A stretch of DNA of 21,421 bases, taken from Nitrososphaerota archaeon (lineage in GTDB: Archaea; Thermoproteota; Nitrososphaeria; Nitrososphaerales; Nitrosopumilaceae). Positions 13,621-21,421 of the stretch are shown piece after piece. Location: positions 1-21,421 of the forward strand of contig JADFJY010000008.1 in assembly GCA_022565935.1 (NCBI GenBank). The letters run 5' to 3'. The first letter of the stretch is position 1. Each line of letters begins with the position of its first letter. Under the pieces are notes generated by a model, which saw nothing but the letters and a program-made list of their open reading frames with translations, ran no database searches and was not told the origin of the DNA. Both the position numbers and the translations under genes were made by a program.

Positions 13621-14341
13621 ACTTTTAAAATCCTCAAAAATACATGGAAACGTAATTCTTGCAAACGATTATGATCTATCAGTTAAAAATTTAGAATCAA
13701 AAACTATTGAAAATATCAAACAATTACATCCTTTTCTATGTGGAATTAAACTAAATTTTCACTTACTTTTACCTCTTAGTGGCAAAGAAATTCTCAAAAT
13801 TAACAAAACAGCTCATAGATATGGTTTGCAAACAATTGCAGACATTAAACTCAATGATATTGGAAATACTAATCAAATAACAACCGAGAATCTTTGGAAT
13901 TTAGGATTTGATGCAGTTATTGCAAATCCCATAATGGGTCTTGATAGTCTAAAAAATCTTGTAAAATATGCTCATAAACATGACAAAGGCGTCATTACGT
14001 TATGTCATATGAGTGCACCCGAAGCTAAATTATCATATGATATGGAAGTCAAAATGGGAAAAAAACAACAACTATATCAGTTATTTTTGAATTGGGCTCT
14101 AACTGCCAAAGTTGACGGTATTGTGGTAGGAGCAACTTTTCCAAAAATTATTCAATACTGTGCTAAAAAAGTAGGAAAAAACTTGAGCATATTTTCTCCT
14201 GGTATTGGCACTCAGGGTGGAGATGCAAATGAGGTAATTTCTGCTGGAACTAATTATCTCATTGTTGGCAGAACTATCCTTAATGCAAAAAATCCTGTAA
14301 GTGTGGCAGAAAAATTACAGTTGCAGAGTCTTGGTAAGTAG
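13601..14341 (+). CDS. pyrF: Orotidine 5'-phosphate decarboxylase
   Basis: The enzyme decarboxylates OMP to UMP, the last step of UMP synthesis. The catalytic signature D81-x-K83-x2-D86 is seen in IADIKLNDIGNT. Other family landmarks are the early ILANDYD substrate-aspartate strand, VIANPIMG, VVGATFP, FSPGIGTQGGD and YLIVGRTILNA for phosphate binding. I use the ATG at 13601; a TTG two codons earlier (13595) is also in frame. The length of 246 residues fits the family. It overlaps the preceding unknown gene by 20 bases and the convergent Nudix gene by 27 bases. Confidence 0.93.
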   Translation: MVTFRTRLLKSSKIHGNVILANDYDLSVKNLESKTIENIKQLHPFLCGIKLNFHLLLPLSGKEILKINKTAHRYGLQTIADIKLNDIGNTNQITTENLWNLGFDAVIANPIMGLDSLKNLVKYAHKHDKGVITLCHMSAPEAKLSYDMEVKMGKKQQLYQLFLNWALTAKVDGIVVGATFPKIIQYCAKKVGKNLSIFSPGIGTQGGDANEVISAGTNYLIVGRTILNAKNPVSVAEKLQLQSLGK

Positions 14342-14740
14342 TGTCTGCGCTCTTGTTAATACCGTTTTTGCATTATCAAATGTAGTTTTTTCAATGGATG
14401 TATTATAATCCATCCAAGAATAATCAAGATGTTCATGTGAAATCATAACTTCTTTAGTTTTTGTTTCAGCCAAGAAAAATACAACTTTCTTGTGTATTAA
14501 TTCTCCCTGATATTGAAAATCATATTTAATCCATTCTTCAAAATTTTCTAAAAATGTAATGTCTGTAATTCCAGTTTCTTCTTTAGTTTCTCTAATTGCA
14601 GTTTCACGAGTAGACTCTCCTTTCTCCATCTTTCCTTTTATGAAATCCCAATGCCCAGAAGGATAATGTAATAATAAAAATAAAATTTTTGAATCTTCTT
14701 TTCTAAATAATACAATTCCAGCAGAAGTTTCTTCTATCAT
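14315..14740 (-). CDS. Nudix hydrolase
   Basis: The 141-residue protein has a complete Nudix box at residues 36-58 (GKMEKGESTRETAIRETKEE then TGI), matching G-x5-E-x7-RE-x2-EE-x-G. Early residues TSAGIVLFRKED and LLLHYPSGHWDFIKG resemble diadenosine tetraphosphate (Ap4A)-type hydrolases of archaea and animals, so a dinucleoside polyphosphate or a similar capped nucleotide is a likely substrate. It is translated from the same message as the cis-prenyltransferase upstream: its ATG overlaps that gene's stop by 4 bases (ATGA). The 3' end overlaps pyrF. Confidence 0.92.
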   Translation of the reverse strand: MIEETSAGIVLFRKEDSKILFLLLHYPSGHWDFIKGKMEKGESTRETAIRETKEETGITDITFLENFEEWIKYDFQYQGELIHKKVVFFLAETKTKEVMISHEHLDYSWMDYNTSIEKTTFDNAKTVLTRAQTLLTKTLQL

Positions 14741-15528
14741 TTTCCTAACCTTCTTTTCCTTTCTTGAAATATTCTGATTGCTCTCATTAAATCAATTTTT
14801 CTAAACTCTGGCCAAAAAATATCCATAAAGATCAATTCACTGTAAGCACTTTGCCACATAAGAAATCCACTTAATCTCTTTTCTCCTGATGTTCGTAAAA
14901 TCATATCTGGAGATGATTGTGGTAAGTGTGATGTGTAAAGATTTGATTCAATTTCTTTTTTGTTAATATCATCGATTTTTAAAGAACCATCTTTAATTTT
15001 TTTTCCTATTTTCTTGACTGCATCTACTAACTCATACTGTCCTCCATATGCTAATGCAATATTTAGAAAATGATTGTCATAATCTTTTGTAGCATCATCT
15101 AATCGTTTTAAAACTTCTTTGATAGAATCAGGTAGTAGTTCAATTCTTCCAATACCTTTGACTCTCATTTTACATCTGTGTATTCTAGGATCATTGTATA
15201 ATTTTTCTAATCTCATACGAATTAATTCATAGATTTGTTCTAATTCCTCATCTTTTCTATCCAAATTCTCTGCTGAAAGTGCATATAATGTAACAATTTT
15301 GATATCAAATTCTTCACACCAGTCAAGAAGGTTTTCAACTGCATCAGCTCCTTTCCAATGACCTGTTTTTGGTAGGGCTAGATGTATTTTAGCCCATCTT
15401 CTATTCCCATCCAAAATTAGAGCAACATGATTTGGAATATCTCCATTTTTAATTTCATTTTCTAGCCTCTTTTCATAGATCTTGTATATGCCTGTTAACT
15501 GAAAAATCACTTCTAATATTTTGCTCAT
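14737..15528 (-). CDS. uppS: Cis-prenyltransferase (undecaprenyl diphosphate synthase family)
   Basis: The enzyme extends allylic diphosphates with isopentenyl diphosphate in cis geometry to give the long polyprenol carrier for glycan transfer at the membrane. Motifs seen are HVALILDGNRRWAK with catalytic D40, GHWKGADAVENLLDWC, VTLYALSAENLDR, LNIALAYGGQYELVDA and the late SPDMILRTSGEKRLSGFLMW with QSAYSELIF. Length (263 residues) is normal. Archaeal products are usually shorter than undecaprenyl, so the chain length is not inferred. It is the first gene of a two-gene unit with the Nudix gene; an A/T-rich box lies near 15548-15558. Confidence 0.93.
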   Translation of the reverse strand: MSKILEVIFQLTGIYKIYEKRLENEIKNGDIPNHVALILDGNRRWAKIHLALPKTGHWKGADAVENLLDWCEEFDIKIVTLYALSAENLDRKDEELEQIYELIRMRLEKLYNDPRIHRCKMRVKGIGRIELLPDSIKEVLKRLDDATKDYDNHFLNIALAYGGQYELVDAVKKIGKKIKDGSLKIDDINKKEIESNLYTSHLPQSSPDMILRTSGEKRLSGFLMWQSAYSELIFMDIFWPEFRKIDLMRAIRIFQERKRRLGK

Positions 15529-15615
15529 ATACTATCACCTTTTGATGATTAATACATTATTGATGATATCAGTGTTTTTCTAAAATTCATTTCTATGATG
15601 GATTTAAGACTATAT

Positions 15616-16761
15616 TTAGTCTGAAACCATCTCTTGATCTTTGTGTTTTTTGTATTTTTTAAAGAGAATTGTAGCTGAAATCAAAGTTACAGCTAGTCCT
15701 CCTAACACAGGTGGAATTAATGTAAGTGATTCTTCATCGTAAATCATTATGTTGGTAAATTGTGCTATAGTAGGATAAAGTGCTGCTAAAACAATAATTC
15801 TTAGAATATCACTTATTTGTCTTGGAATACCACCAATCCAATTGCTTAACAATATTCCAGCTACTATCGCACCCATTCCTATCCATAAGATTGGTAAAGC
15901 ACCTGCAACAAATTGACCGACAATTACTTTATCAGTAATCATTGTAATTAATTCTGGATTATCTTCAATTAACTTCGAATCAACTGCACTCATTCCAGCT
16001 GGTACTGAAGATAGGATTAGTAATATTCCTGCAATCATTGTAAAAATTCTAATAAAACCCATCGGAGTTGGCTTTGACCAATTTGCCCATGCTCTATCAA
16101 TATCAAATGCTCTAATCAAAAATGCACCACCCAAAATACTTACAAGAACAGCAAATATTTCTGCAGTATAATCAAATATCGTTGCAATTCCACCAATTAA
16201 TAACAGAATTCCTGGAACTCCTAAAAAGAATTTTGAATATCTTGAATCATAAGCAATCATTTTTAGATATTTTCCAAAAACTGCATACGAGTACTCTACA
16301 CTTCTACTTACCTTCATTACAACACGTTGTACAGAGACAACTGGCAAAACATTTTGAATTACTGGAATAACACTTTCATCATCTTCACCATCAGATACAA
16401 TAACTGCTCCATTTGCAGCAAACTTTTCTAAAACCTGTCTTGTTTCAGCAAGAATTTTTTCATCAGCCTGAACTCCTCTATTTTTAACTCCTGCAACAGT
16501 AATAACTTCAACTTTGTATCCTTTACTGATTAAATCCTCATATGTTTTGATTGCAGCAAAAATTGAATTTGAATCTGCATCCTCAGGATCTTCTAAAGCC
16601 AATCTTTGTGCTGCCTCAAGACATGCATCTCTACCAACCACTGGTGTAACAATTCCTGCTTTTTCTCCTACATCATTATCTCTATCAATACAAATTACGA
16701 GTAATTTATTAGCAGTGGATGCACTTACATCATTTTCCACTTTACCTGACCGTTGAGACAT
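15616..16761 (-). CDS. DUF373-family membrane protein
   Basis: The soluble N-terminal part begins LLVICIDRDNDVGEKAGIVT followed by PVVGRD, the hallmark of archaeal DUF373 proteins, and continues to about residue 150 with VSDGEDDESVIPVI. The rest has about six to eight membrane helices and ends in a charged tail (KKYKKHKDQE). DUF373 has no established function. I start at the ATG at 16761, giving 381 residues; a start five codons earlier (16776) is in frame but would overlap the likely promoter (A/T-rich box near 16780-16790). About 70 bases separate it from the membrane-anchored gene upstream on the same strand. Confidence 0.88.
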   Translation of the reverse strand: MSQRSGKVENDVSASTANKLLVICIDRDNDVGEKAGIVTPVVGRDACLEAAQRLALEDPEDADSNSIFAAIKTYEDLISKGYKVEVITVAGVKNRGVQADEKILAETRQVLEKFAANGAVIVSDGEDDESVIPVIQNVLPVVSVQRVVMKVSRSVEYSYAVFGKYLKMIAYDSRYSKFFLGVPGILLLIGGIATIFDYTAEIFAVLVSILGGAFLIRAFDIDRAWANWSKPTPMGFIRIFTMIAGILLILSSVPAGMSAVDSKLIEDNPELITMITDKVIVGQFVAGALPILWIGMGAIVAGILLSNWIGGIPRQISDILRIIVLAALYPTIAQFTNIMIYDEESLTLIPPVLGGLAVTLISATILFKKYKKHKDQEMVSD

Positions 16762-16832
16762 TCTAATAATTATCACAAAATTGCTTTTTAACGATTTCCA
16801 TCAAGTATTCTTCGTAAAATTCGGTTTTGAGG

Positions 16833-17342
16833 CTAGTCAGGTCTTGACTCATCAGAGATTTTTACATATTCTTGGTATTCTATTTTTAATGATTCAATTT
16901 TTTGTATAGTTTCTACTATCTCCTTTTCAGAACTTTCTTTTTCAATTAAATTTGCCACAACTTTGGTTTCCACAATATATTCATTGAATTTTTTCATTGC
17001 ATCCATATAGCTAATGTAACTATCCACCCATTCTTCAGGTGGTTTTGATGTAACAAATTTACTTATTTGAGTAGTCACTTGAGAAGATGTTACTTCAGTT
17101 ATTTTGATGTAATCTTCTGGAGTAATATCTCCATTGTGAAGATTTTGATATTCAATATTAATTGATTCTTGTAAAACTTCTTGGATCTTTTTTACTCCAT
17201 CAAGATAATTCTCATAATCTGATATCACAAATGTTGCTACATTATCTTGTGGCACTATCCATGCTAACAGTGGAATAAAACTTACACCCGTGATTACAGC
17301 TAAAATGATGACTGTGATTATAATTCCTTTTTTTGATGCCAT
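16833..17342 (-). CDS. Membrane-anchored extracytoplasmic helical protein
   Basis: The 169-residue product has an N-terminal basic start and one membrane helix (about residues 6-30, IIITVIILAVITGVSFIPLL), then a largely helical, acidic domain probably outside the cytoplasm (YENYLDGVKKIQEVLQESIN ... EIVETIQKIESLKIEYQEYV) with coiled-coil character near the C-terminus. There are no cysteines in the outer part and no catalytic motif. No family is recognised. Its promoter is the TATA-like tttataa at 17366-17372. It may share a transcript with the DUF373 gene downstream. Confidence 0.75.
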   Translation of the reverse strand: MASKKGIIITVIILAVITGVSFIPLLAWIVPQDNVATFVISDYENYLDGVKKIQEVLQESINIEYQNLHNGDITPEDYIKITEVTSSQVTTQISKFVTSKPPEEWVDSYISYMDAMKKFNEYIVETKVVANLIEKESSEKEIVETIQKIESLKIEYQEYVKISDESRPD

Positions 17343-17365
17343 TTTGTAACTTTACAATTAAGGAG

Positions 17366-17372
17366 TTTATAA
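17366..17372 (-). promoter_or_regulatory. TATA box for the membrane-anchored protein gene
   Basis: On the minus strand the sequence reads ttataaa and is centred about 27 bases before the ATG at 17342. Confidence 0.55.
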
Positions 17373-17375
17373 CTG

Positions 17376-17480
17376 ATAATCTTTCAAAAAATCATAATTG
17401 TTAAATAAATGTTAGAAAAAAAACTTTAATTATATAATTCTGACTATAATTTTTCAAAAAATACTTACATTTGTTAAAAT
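17376..17480. repeat. Imperfect direct repeat in the intergenic region
   Basis: The sequence ataatctttcaaaaaat (from 17376) followed by ttgttaaa (to about 17405) recurs as ataatttttcaaaaaat (from 17446) followed by ttgttaaa (to about 17478), 70 bases apart. The 250-base interval 17343-17592 otherwise holds only promoter-like A/T-rich sequence for the two divergent genes. The repeat could be a paired regulator site, but A/T richness makes chance similarity possible. Confidence 0.35.
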
Positions 17481-17562
17481 TTTGGATAATTATAGTTTTT
17501 TCACACCTAAAAAAATTTACGTGTATCTAGTCTATAGTTAAATAATTTTCACAGCCTCTGCC

Positions 17563-17568
17563 TAAATA
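17563..17568 (+). promoter_or_regulatory. TATA-like box for the DUF5679-like gene
   Basis: The sequence taaata is centred about 27 bases before the ATG at 17593. Confidence 0.5.
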
Positions 17569-17592
17569 CCACCAAGTTTGACAAATTTTAGA

Positions 17593-17745
17593 ATGGTTAC
17601 AGCATATTGCGTAAAATGCAGAGAAAAAAGGGACATTAAAAATCCCGAGGAAACTACACTAAAGAATGGACGCCCAGCCGTAAAAGGTACTTGTCCTACA
17701 TGTGGAACTAAAGTTTTCCGTATAGGAAAAATGCCTGAAGAATAA
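17593..17745 (+). CDS. DUF5679-like zinc-ribbon protein
   Basis: The 50-residue protein has C6-x2-C9 (YCVKC) and C34-x2-C37 (TCPTC) around the conserved-looking TTLKNGRPAVKG, ending TKVFRIGK. This is the pattern of the small DUF5679 zinc-ribbon family (AYCVKCR-x-K-x-x-I...LKNGRPA-x-KG-x-CP-x-CGTK-x-FRIG), present in many archaea and bacteria without known function. G+C is higher than in neighbouring genes, probably from strong conservation. It sits 67 bases before aIF2-beta on the same strand, at the head of the information-processing block. The longer minus-strand frame at this place is a shadow. Confidence 0.85.
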   Translation: MVTAYCVKCREKRDIKNPEETTLKNGRPAVKGTCPTCGTKVFRIGKMPEE

Positions 17746-17783
17746 CCCATAACAATCCACACGATTTCTCTTTTTCAAAAACC

Positions 17784-17790
17784 CATATAG
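17784..17790 (+). promoter_or_regulatory. TATA-like box for the aIF2-beta operon
   Basis: The sequence catatag is centred 26 bases before the GTG at 17813. It would drive aIF2-beta and the overlapping DUF424 gene. Confidence 0.55.
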
Positions 17791-17812
17791 GGAGTAACAT
17801 GAATTATTTTTT

Positions 17813-18235
17813 GTGACTAAAGCAGAATATGAAAGTCTTCTTAAACGTATTCAGAATAAACTAGGTGATTCCGAAAAAGAATCTACAACCAGATTCGAAC
17901 TTCCAGTAGTTGATGTAATGTGGGAAGGCCAAAAGACTTTCTTGCGTAATTTTTCAGAATTCGCAAAAATTCTACGAAGAGATCCAGATAAAATTCTAAA
18001 ATATCTATCAAAAGAATTTGCTGTTCCTGCTGAGAGATTAGGTGATAAAGCAATGTTTGTTGGAAGACGTGCTCCTGATGACTTTACCAGATTATTTCAA
18101 ATCTATGTGAAAGATTATCTTGAATGTCGTACATGCAAAAGTCCTGATACAAGAATTAGTAAAGAAAACCGCATTTCATTTTTAATTTGTGAAGCTTGTG
18201 GTGCAAAATCTGCTCTAAAAGGTAAATATGCATAA
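17813..18235 (+). CDS. Translation initiation factor aIF2 subunit beta
   Basis: aIF2-beta is part of the heterotrimer that brings initiator Met-tRNA to the small ribosomal subunit. The 140-residue protein has the expected layout: an N-terminal helix (YESLLKRIQNKL), the central alpha/beta domain (TFLRNFSEFAKILRRDPDKI, then LKYLSKEFAV...), and a C-terminal zinc ribbon C-x2-C ... C-x2-C (YLECRTCKSPDTRISKENR, then LICEACGA). Its length matches archaeal homologues. The start is a GTG with a TATA-like box 26 bases upstream. The stop TAA overlaps the first base of the next gene's ATG (TAATG). Confidence 0.95.
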   Translation: MTKAEYESLLKRIQNKLGDSEKESTTRFELPVVDVMWEGQKTFLRNFSEFAKILRRDPDKILKYLSKEFAVPAERLGDKAMFVGRRAPDDFTRLFQIYVKDYLECRTCKSPDTRISKENRISFLICEACGAKSALKGKYA

Positions 18236-18531
18236 TGCAATTCTCTGTAAAAGTTTCTAATTATCAAAAAAAATTAATGCTCAATATCTGTGATATTGAA
18301 CTATTAGGGAAACAAATTTCTCAAGATGAATTAAACCTGAAAATCAGTGAAAGCTATTATGGAGAAAAATTAGTTGATATAGAAGAAGCAAAATCATTAT
18401 TACAAAATTCTTCAATTATTAACATGGTAGGAAAAAATACAGTTTCTTTGTCAATAGAGCTTGGAATTGGTTCTGAAAGTGGAATTAAAACAATTTCTGA
18501 TATTCCTTTTCTAATTATCTTTAAAGTATAG
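18235..18531 (+). CDS. DUF424 family protein
   Basis: The 98-residue protein matches the archaeal DUF424 pattern: LMLNICDIELLGKQI near the start, LKISESYYGEKLVDIEEA in the middle, then IINMVGKNTVSLSIELGI and a final IPFLIIFKV. The biochemical function is not established. In archaea DUF424 genes commonly sit next to aIF2-beta, and here the start overlaps the aIF2-beta stop by one base, so a role linked to translation is likely by context only. Confidence 0.9.
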   Translation: MQFSVKVSNYQKKLMLNICDIELLGKQISQDELNLKISESYYGEKLVDIEEAKSLLQNSSIINMVGKNTVSLSIELGIGSESGIKTISDIPFLIIFKV

Positions 18532-18599
18532 AATGTGCTGTGTTTTTATTTTGGATTATAAAAGAAATCCATTTTATCTAGTAGGAGTAAAAATCTTTA

Positions 18600-19394
18600 A
18601 TGTCTGATGATATTGATGATGATACTATTAGTAGAAAGTTAGAATTTGAAATTGATAATAAACTAGCATCAAAATCTAAACGTAAACATTTGGAAGATGG
18701 TTTTAAAAAAGGCAAAGTAATCAATGAAGTTTTAGACAAACCGACTGTTATGACTCTTTATAAAATGATCAAGGATCATATCATTGCATATGTGAATGGT
18801 TCTATAAGTGCTGGAAAGGAATCAGTTGTTTTTTGGGGTGTTGATGAACATGATGTTAGTGTTGCTTTGAAAATTTATTTAGTGTCTACTTCAAATTTTA
18901 AAAAACGTGAACCCTATATTCTTGGTGATCCTAGATTCACACGTATAAAAAAAGGTACAAAGAATCTAGTTTATTTGTGGGCAAGAAAAGAATTTCGTAA
19001 CTTATCTCAGTGTTATGATGCAGGAATTTCTGTTCCTCAACCACTATATATAACAAATAATGTGCTTGTAATGGATTTTGTAGGTCAAAATGGCACTCCA
19101 GAAAAGTCTTTGTTATATTCAGAGGTAGATGAAGATGACTATAAACAAGCAATCTCAATTATCAAAGATCTATATCATAAAGCAAAACTAGTTCATTGTG
19201 ATTATTCAGAATACAATATTTTCAAAACAGAAAACGGTTTAGTAGTTTTTGATTTAGGTTCTGCAGTTGATCTTAGACATCCTAATGCTCTAGAATTTCT
19301 TAAAAGAGATATTTATAACATTAATAGATTCTTCAATAAAAGAGGAATTTCTGTTGAAGATTCAAAAATTTTATTTGAGGACATTGTAAAATGA
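18600..19394 (+). CDS. rio1: Rio1-type serine protein kinase
   Basis: The 264-residue atypical kinase has the nucleotide loop GSISAGKESVVF (about residues 67-78), a catalytic lysine in VALKIYLVST, the catalytic loop LVHCDYSEYNIF and the metal-binding FDLGSAVDL. The order and spacing fit RIO1, which acts in late 40S-type ribosomal subunit maturation in eukaryotes and is conserved in archaea. The catalytic loop has HCDYSEYN where HADLSEYN is usual, and the metal loop FDLG in place of IDVSQ; both keep the key Asp and Asn. An A/T-rich box (cattttatc) lies about 26 bases before the ATG. The stop overlaps the next gene by 4 bases. Confidence 0.93.
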   Translation: MSDDIDDDTISRKLEFEIDNKLASKSKRKHLEDGFKKGKVINEVLDKPTVMTLYKMIKDHIIAYVNGSISAGKESVVFWGVDEHDVSVALKIYLVSTSNFKKREPYILGDPRFTRIKKGTKNLVYLWARKEFRNLSQCYDAGISVPQPLYITNNVLVMDFVGQNGTPEKSLLYSEVDEDDYKQAISIIKDLYHKAKLVHCDYSEYNIFKTENGLVVFDLGSAVDLRHPNALEFLKRDIYNINRFFNKRGISVEDSKILFEDIVK

Positions 19395-19948
19395 GCTTTG
19401 AAAAACTAATTCGTATTCCAAATGACAGAATAGCTGTTTTGATTGGTAAATCAGGTAATGTAAAATTACAAATTGAAAAATCATGTCATGTCTTATTGGA
19501 CATTGATGGTGATACAGGAGAAGTTTTAATAACATCTCATGGCGATGTTGAAAACATTTCACCATTCAAAGCAATGGAAATTGTTACAGCAATTGCTAGA
19601 GGTTTTTCACCTGAAAATGCTTTCATTTTGTTAAAAGGCGAAAATACATTGCACGTAATAGATCTTAGAGAGTTTGCAGGAAAGTCTAACGCAAATGTTG
19701 AAAGGATAAAAGGGAGAATTATTGGAGAAGGTGGTAGAGCAAGGCGAAATATGGAAAATCTTAGTGGTACTCATATCTCAGTTTATGGAAGAACTGTTTC
19801 AATTATTGGAGACTCGACTAAATTACGAAAAGCTGTTGATGCAATATCCTCTATTTCAAGTGGAAGTTTGCATGGTTCAGTGTATAGTAAATTAGAAGCT
19901 GCAAATAGACAAGCAAAACATGAAAAAATGAAATTGTGGGAAGATTAA
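19391..19948 (+). CDS. KH-domain RNA-binding protein (Pno1/Dim2-like)
   Basis: The 185-residue protein has two KH modules: the first near residues 5-60 with the GxxG loop in VLIGKSGNVKLQIEK, the second near 100-155 with RIIGEGGRARRNMENLSGTH and ISVYGRTVSIIG. This two-KH arrangement is that of archaeal homologues of Pno1/Dim2, which bind the 3' end region of small-subunit rRNA during maturation. Overlap with the Rio1 stop (ATGA) shows a shared message, and pairing with Rio1 is common in archaea and fits a joint role in ribosome assembly. The stop is immediately followed by the start of top6B with one base between. Confidence 0.93.
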   Translation: MSFEKLIRIPNDRIAVLIGKSGNVKLQIEKSCHVLLDIDGDTGEVLITSHGDVENISPFKAMEIVTAIARGFSPENAFILLKGENTLHVIDLREFAGKSNANVERIKGRIIGEGGRARRNMENLSGTHISVYGRTVSIIGDSTKLRKAVDAISSISSGSLHGSVYSKLEAANRQAKHEKMKLWED

Positions 19949-19949
19949 G

Positions 19950-21421
19950 ATGTCTTCAATTAAAGAAAAATTTAATCAAATATCCCCTAGTGAATTCTTT
20001 TACAGTAATCGTGATTTAGCAGGTTTCAGTAATCCTACACGCTCTCTTTATACCGCAGTCAGGGAATTAGTTGAGAATGCATTAGATGCATGTGATCAAA
20101 AAGGAATTCTTCCAGATGTTCATTTAACAATCAAAGCTGTTGACCCTGAAAAACCTGATCCTAAACCCTATATTTTGACTGTTAAGGATAATGGTCCTGG
20201 TATAGATTCAAAATATGTGCCCCTTGCATTTGGAACTATACTTTATGGCTCAAAATTTGGACTTAAACAAGCTAGAGGTATGTTTGGACTTGGTGCAACC
20301 ATGGCAATTTTGTATGGTCAAATTACAACCAACAAACCAGTAATAGTGAAAAGTTCTACAGATGGAAAAATTCAAGATGTGTTTGAAATATTATTAGACA
20401 TTCAAAAAAACAAACCTATAATTGTAAAACATCAAACAAAAGAAATTTCAAAACAAGGACTTTCTGTAAGCATTTGTTTGGAAGGTGATTACTCTAAAGC
20501 AGGTATAAAAATTCGAGATTATGTCTATCAGACTTCTTTAATTACTCCATATGCAACAATTACTTTTGATGATCCTAAAGGGGAAAGATTTCATCATCCA
20601 AGATTTGTAAAAGTTATTCCTCCACCTCCAACAATAATTAGACCTCACCCACACGGTATTGATGTTGAAAGAATTAGAAGAATGATAGTTGAATCACTAT
20701 TTGAAATCCCAAACATTGATGATGCCGTGATTGAAAAAGTAAGAAAAGATTTAGGATTGTCAAAGAATAATCTTAGTTTTACTGGAATCATGGAAAAAGC
20801 AAGAAAAAGGGGGAAATCTCTTCCACGTCAAACTCGAGTAGTAATTTCTTTAATGTCATTTCTAAAAATGGATTTTGAAAAACTAAATAAAATTAGAATT
20901 GAAGATGTTGATGTACCTAACAAAAAATTATTCTACTGGGATTTTGGTGATTCACAATCAAAATCAGTAGATATGGATCCTGAAAGCCCATATTACAATC
21001 AACTAACTCATGCTGTTCAAGGTGAACCACTAACTACATTTTTGACTAAAAGATTTCAACGTATTGGTCCTACTACTGCAATCAAATTTGCAAAATTTGC
21101 AAAATTCAAGCCTGAAAAACGAGTGGGTACAATGACAAACCAAGAACTAGTTAATCTCAGTAACGCACTACAAAACTTTGAAGATTTTATGGCTCCAGAT
21201 TCAAGTTGTCTTGCACCATTAGGAGCAGAACCTCTAGAAAAAGGAATCAAGAAATTCTTTAATCCTGATTTTAGTGCTGTAGTACAACGTCCAGCATCTG
21301 CATATTCTGGATTTCCTTTCATAATTGAAATGGGTATTGCTTATGGTGGTGAAATCAAATCTGGTGGACCACATGTTTACAGATTCGCCAATAGAATTCC
21401 GTTACTTTATGATGAAGGAAG
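19950..21421 (+). CDS. top6B: DNA topoisomerase VI subunit B, 3' end outside the window
   Basis: Topoisomerase VI relaxes and decatenates DNA by passing one duplex through another; subunit B is the ATPase clamp. The GHKL motifs are visible: RELVENALDACD (N box), VKDNGPGIDS (G1) and RGMFGLGATMA (G2). Further on are a HHPRFVKVIPPPP segment, the helix-two-turns-helix region and the start of the transducer domain with its RQTRVV and SGFPFIIEMGIAYGG strands. About 490 codons are present with no stop, so roughly the last tens of residues lie beyond the window. It begins one base after the KH gene's stop. Top6A commonly follows in archaea but cannot be seen here. Confidence 0.96.
   Translation, partial: MSSIKEKFNQISPSEFFYSNRDLAGFSNPTRSLYTAVRELVENALDACDQKGILPDVHLTIKAVDPEKPDPKPYILTVKDNGPGIDSKYVPLAFGTILYGSKFGLKQARGMFGLGATMAILYGQITTNKPVIVKSSTDGKIQDVFEILLDIQKNKPIIVKHQTKEISKQGLSVSICLEGDYSKAGIKIRDYVYQTSLITPYATITFDDPKGERFHHPRFVKVIPPPPTIIRPHPHGIDVERIRRMIVESLFEIPNIDDAVIEKVRKDLGLSKNNLSFTGIMEKARKRGKSLPRQTRVVISLMSFLKMDFEKLNKIRIEDVDVPNKKLFYWDFGDSQSKSVDMDPESPYYNQLTHAVQGEPLTTFLTKRFQRIGPTTAIKFAKFAKFKPEKRVGTMTNQELVNLSNALQNFEDFMAPDSSCLAPLGAEPLEKGIKKFFNPDFSAVVQRPASAYSGFPFIIEMGIAYGGEIKSGGPHVYRFANRIPLLYDEG

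Noticed and set aside
16122..16370. Plus-strand frames inside the DUF373 gene (also 16514-16756)
   Set aside because: They are shadows of the DUF373 coding sequence; composition reflects the reverse strand.
17562..17762. Minus-strand 66-codon frame
   Set aside because: The plus strand here encodes the recognisable DUF5679-like zinc ribbon with conserved cysteine pairs; the reverse frame is a shadow.
21056..21322. Minus-strand 88-codon frame inside top6B
   Set aside because: It is fully within strongly recognisable top6B coding sequence and has no family pattern of its own.

Overview
The window reads as a chromosomal segment of an AT-rich ammonia-oxidising archaeon (Thaumarchaeota/Nitrososphaerota, Nitrosopumilus-like) joined at its left edge to about 1 kb of unrelated, phage-like DNA. 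The archaeal assignment rests on a histone, eS17, aIF2-beta, DUF424, Rio1, a Pno1/Dim2-type KH protein, topoisomerase VI subunit B, a short archaeal-type adenylosuccinate synthetase, a Tan1-like THUMP protein, DUF373, a membrane-anchored cupredoxin and several small zinc-ribbon proteins. Most genes lack Shine-Dalgarno sites and have a TATA-like box about 24-30 bases before an ATG, GTG or TTG start, which is the pattern of leaderless archaeal transcripts.

Layout. Bases 1 to about 1010 are richer in G+C. They carry the 3' end of a phage tRNA-guanine-transglycosylase-like (DpdA-like) gene and the 5' end of a sliding-clamp-like gene with a strong ribosome binding site. At about 1008-1021 this DNA runs directly into the middle of an archaeal phosphoglucosamine/phosphomannomutase gene, cutting it at its metal-binding loop. 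Two genes cut by one junction, without a visible attachment site, suggest an assembly chimera or an illegitimate insertion. Bases 1741-6341 hold tRNA-Thr(CGU), a possible micro-ORF, a divergent pair of similar two-helix membrane proteins, a winged-helix regulator, two small cysteine-rich proteins, an AIPR-family presumed defence protein with a nuclease-like N-terminus, a cupredoxin, tRNA-Cys(GCA) and the histone.

Bases 6375-9503 carry a TatD-like hydrolase, eS17 with an acidic repeat tail, and a tRNA-modification cluster: an unusual fusion of a MoaD/Urm1-type ubiquitin-fold domain to a Cgi121 (KEOPS) domain, facing a THUMP-Sua5 pair. Cgi121 and Sua5 both belong to t6A synthesis. Bases 9580-11803 hold small and poorly known genes: an acidic 29-residue ORF, a second winged-helix paralogue, a seven-helix membrane protein, a zinc ribbon and a zinc-knuckle/YggX-like protein. 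Bases 11883-14341 carry purA, an unknown gene and pyrF. The minus strand at 14315-17342 carries a Nudix hydrolase, a cis-prenyltransferase, a DUF373 membrane protein and a membrane-anchored unknown.

The right end (17593-21421) is an information-processing block on the plus strand: a DUF5679-like zinc ribbon, aIF2-beta, DUF424, Rio1, KH protein and top6B, the last running off the window. No rRNA, CRISPR array or insertion sequence was seen. No gene-free stretch exceeds about 250 bases. The most distinctive item is the MoaD-Cgi121 fusion. The most important caution is the left-end junction.
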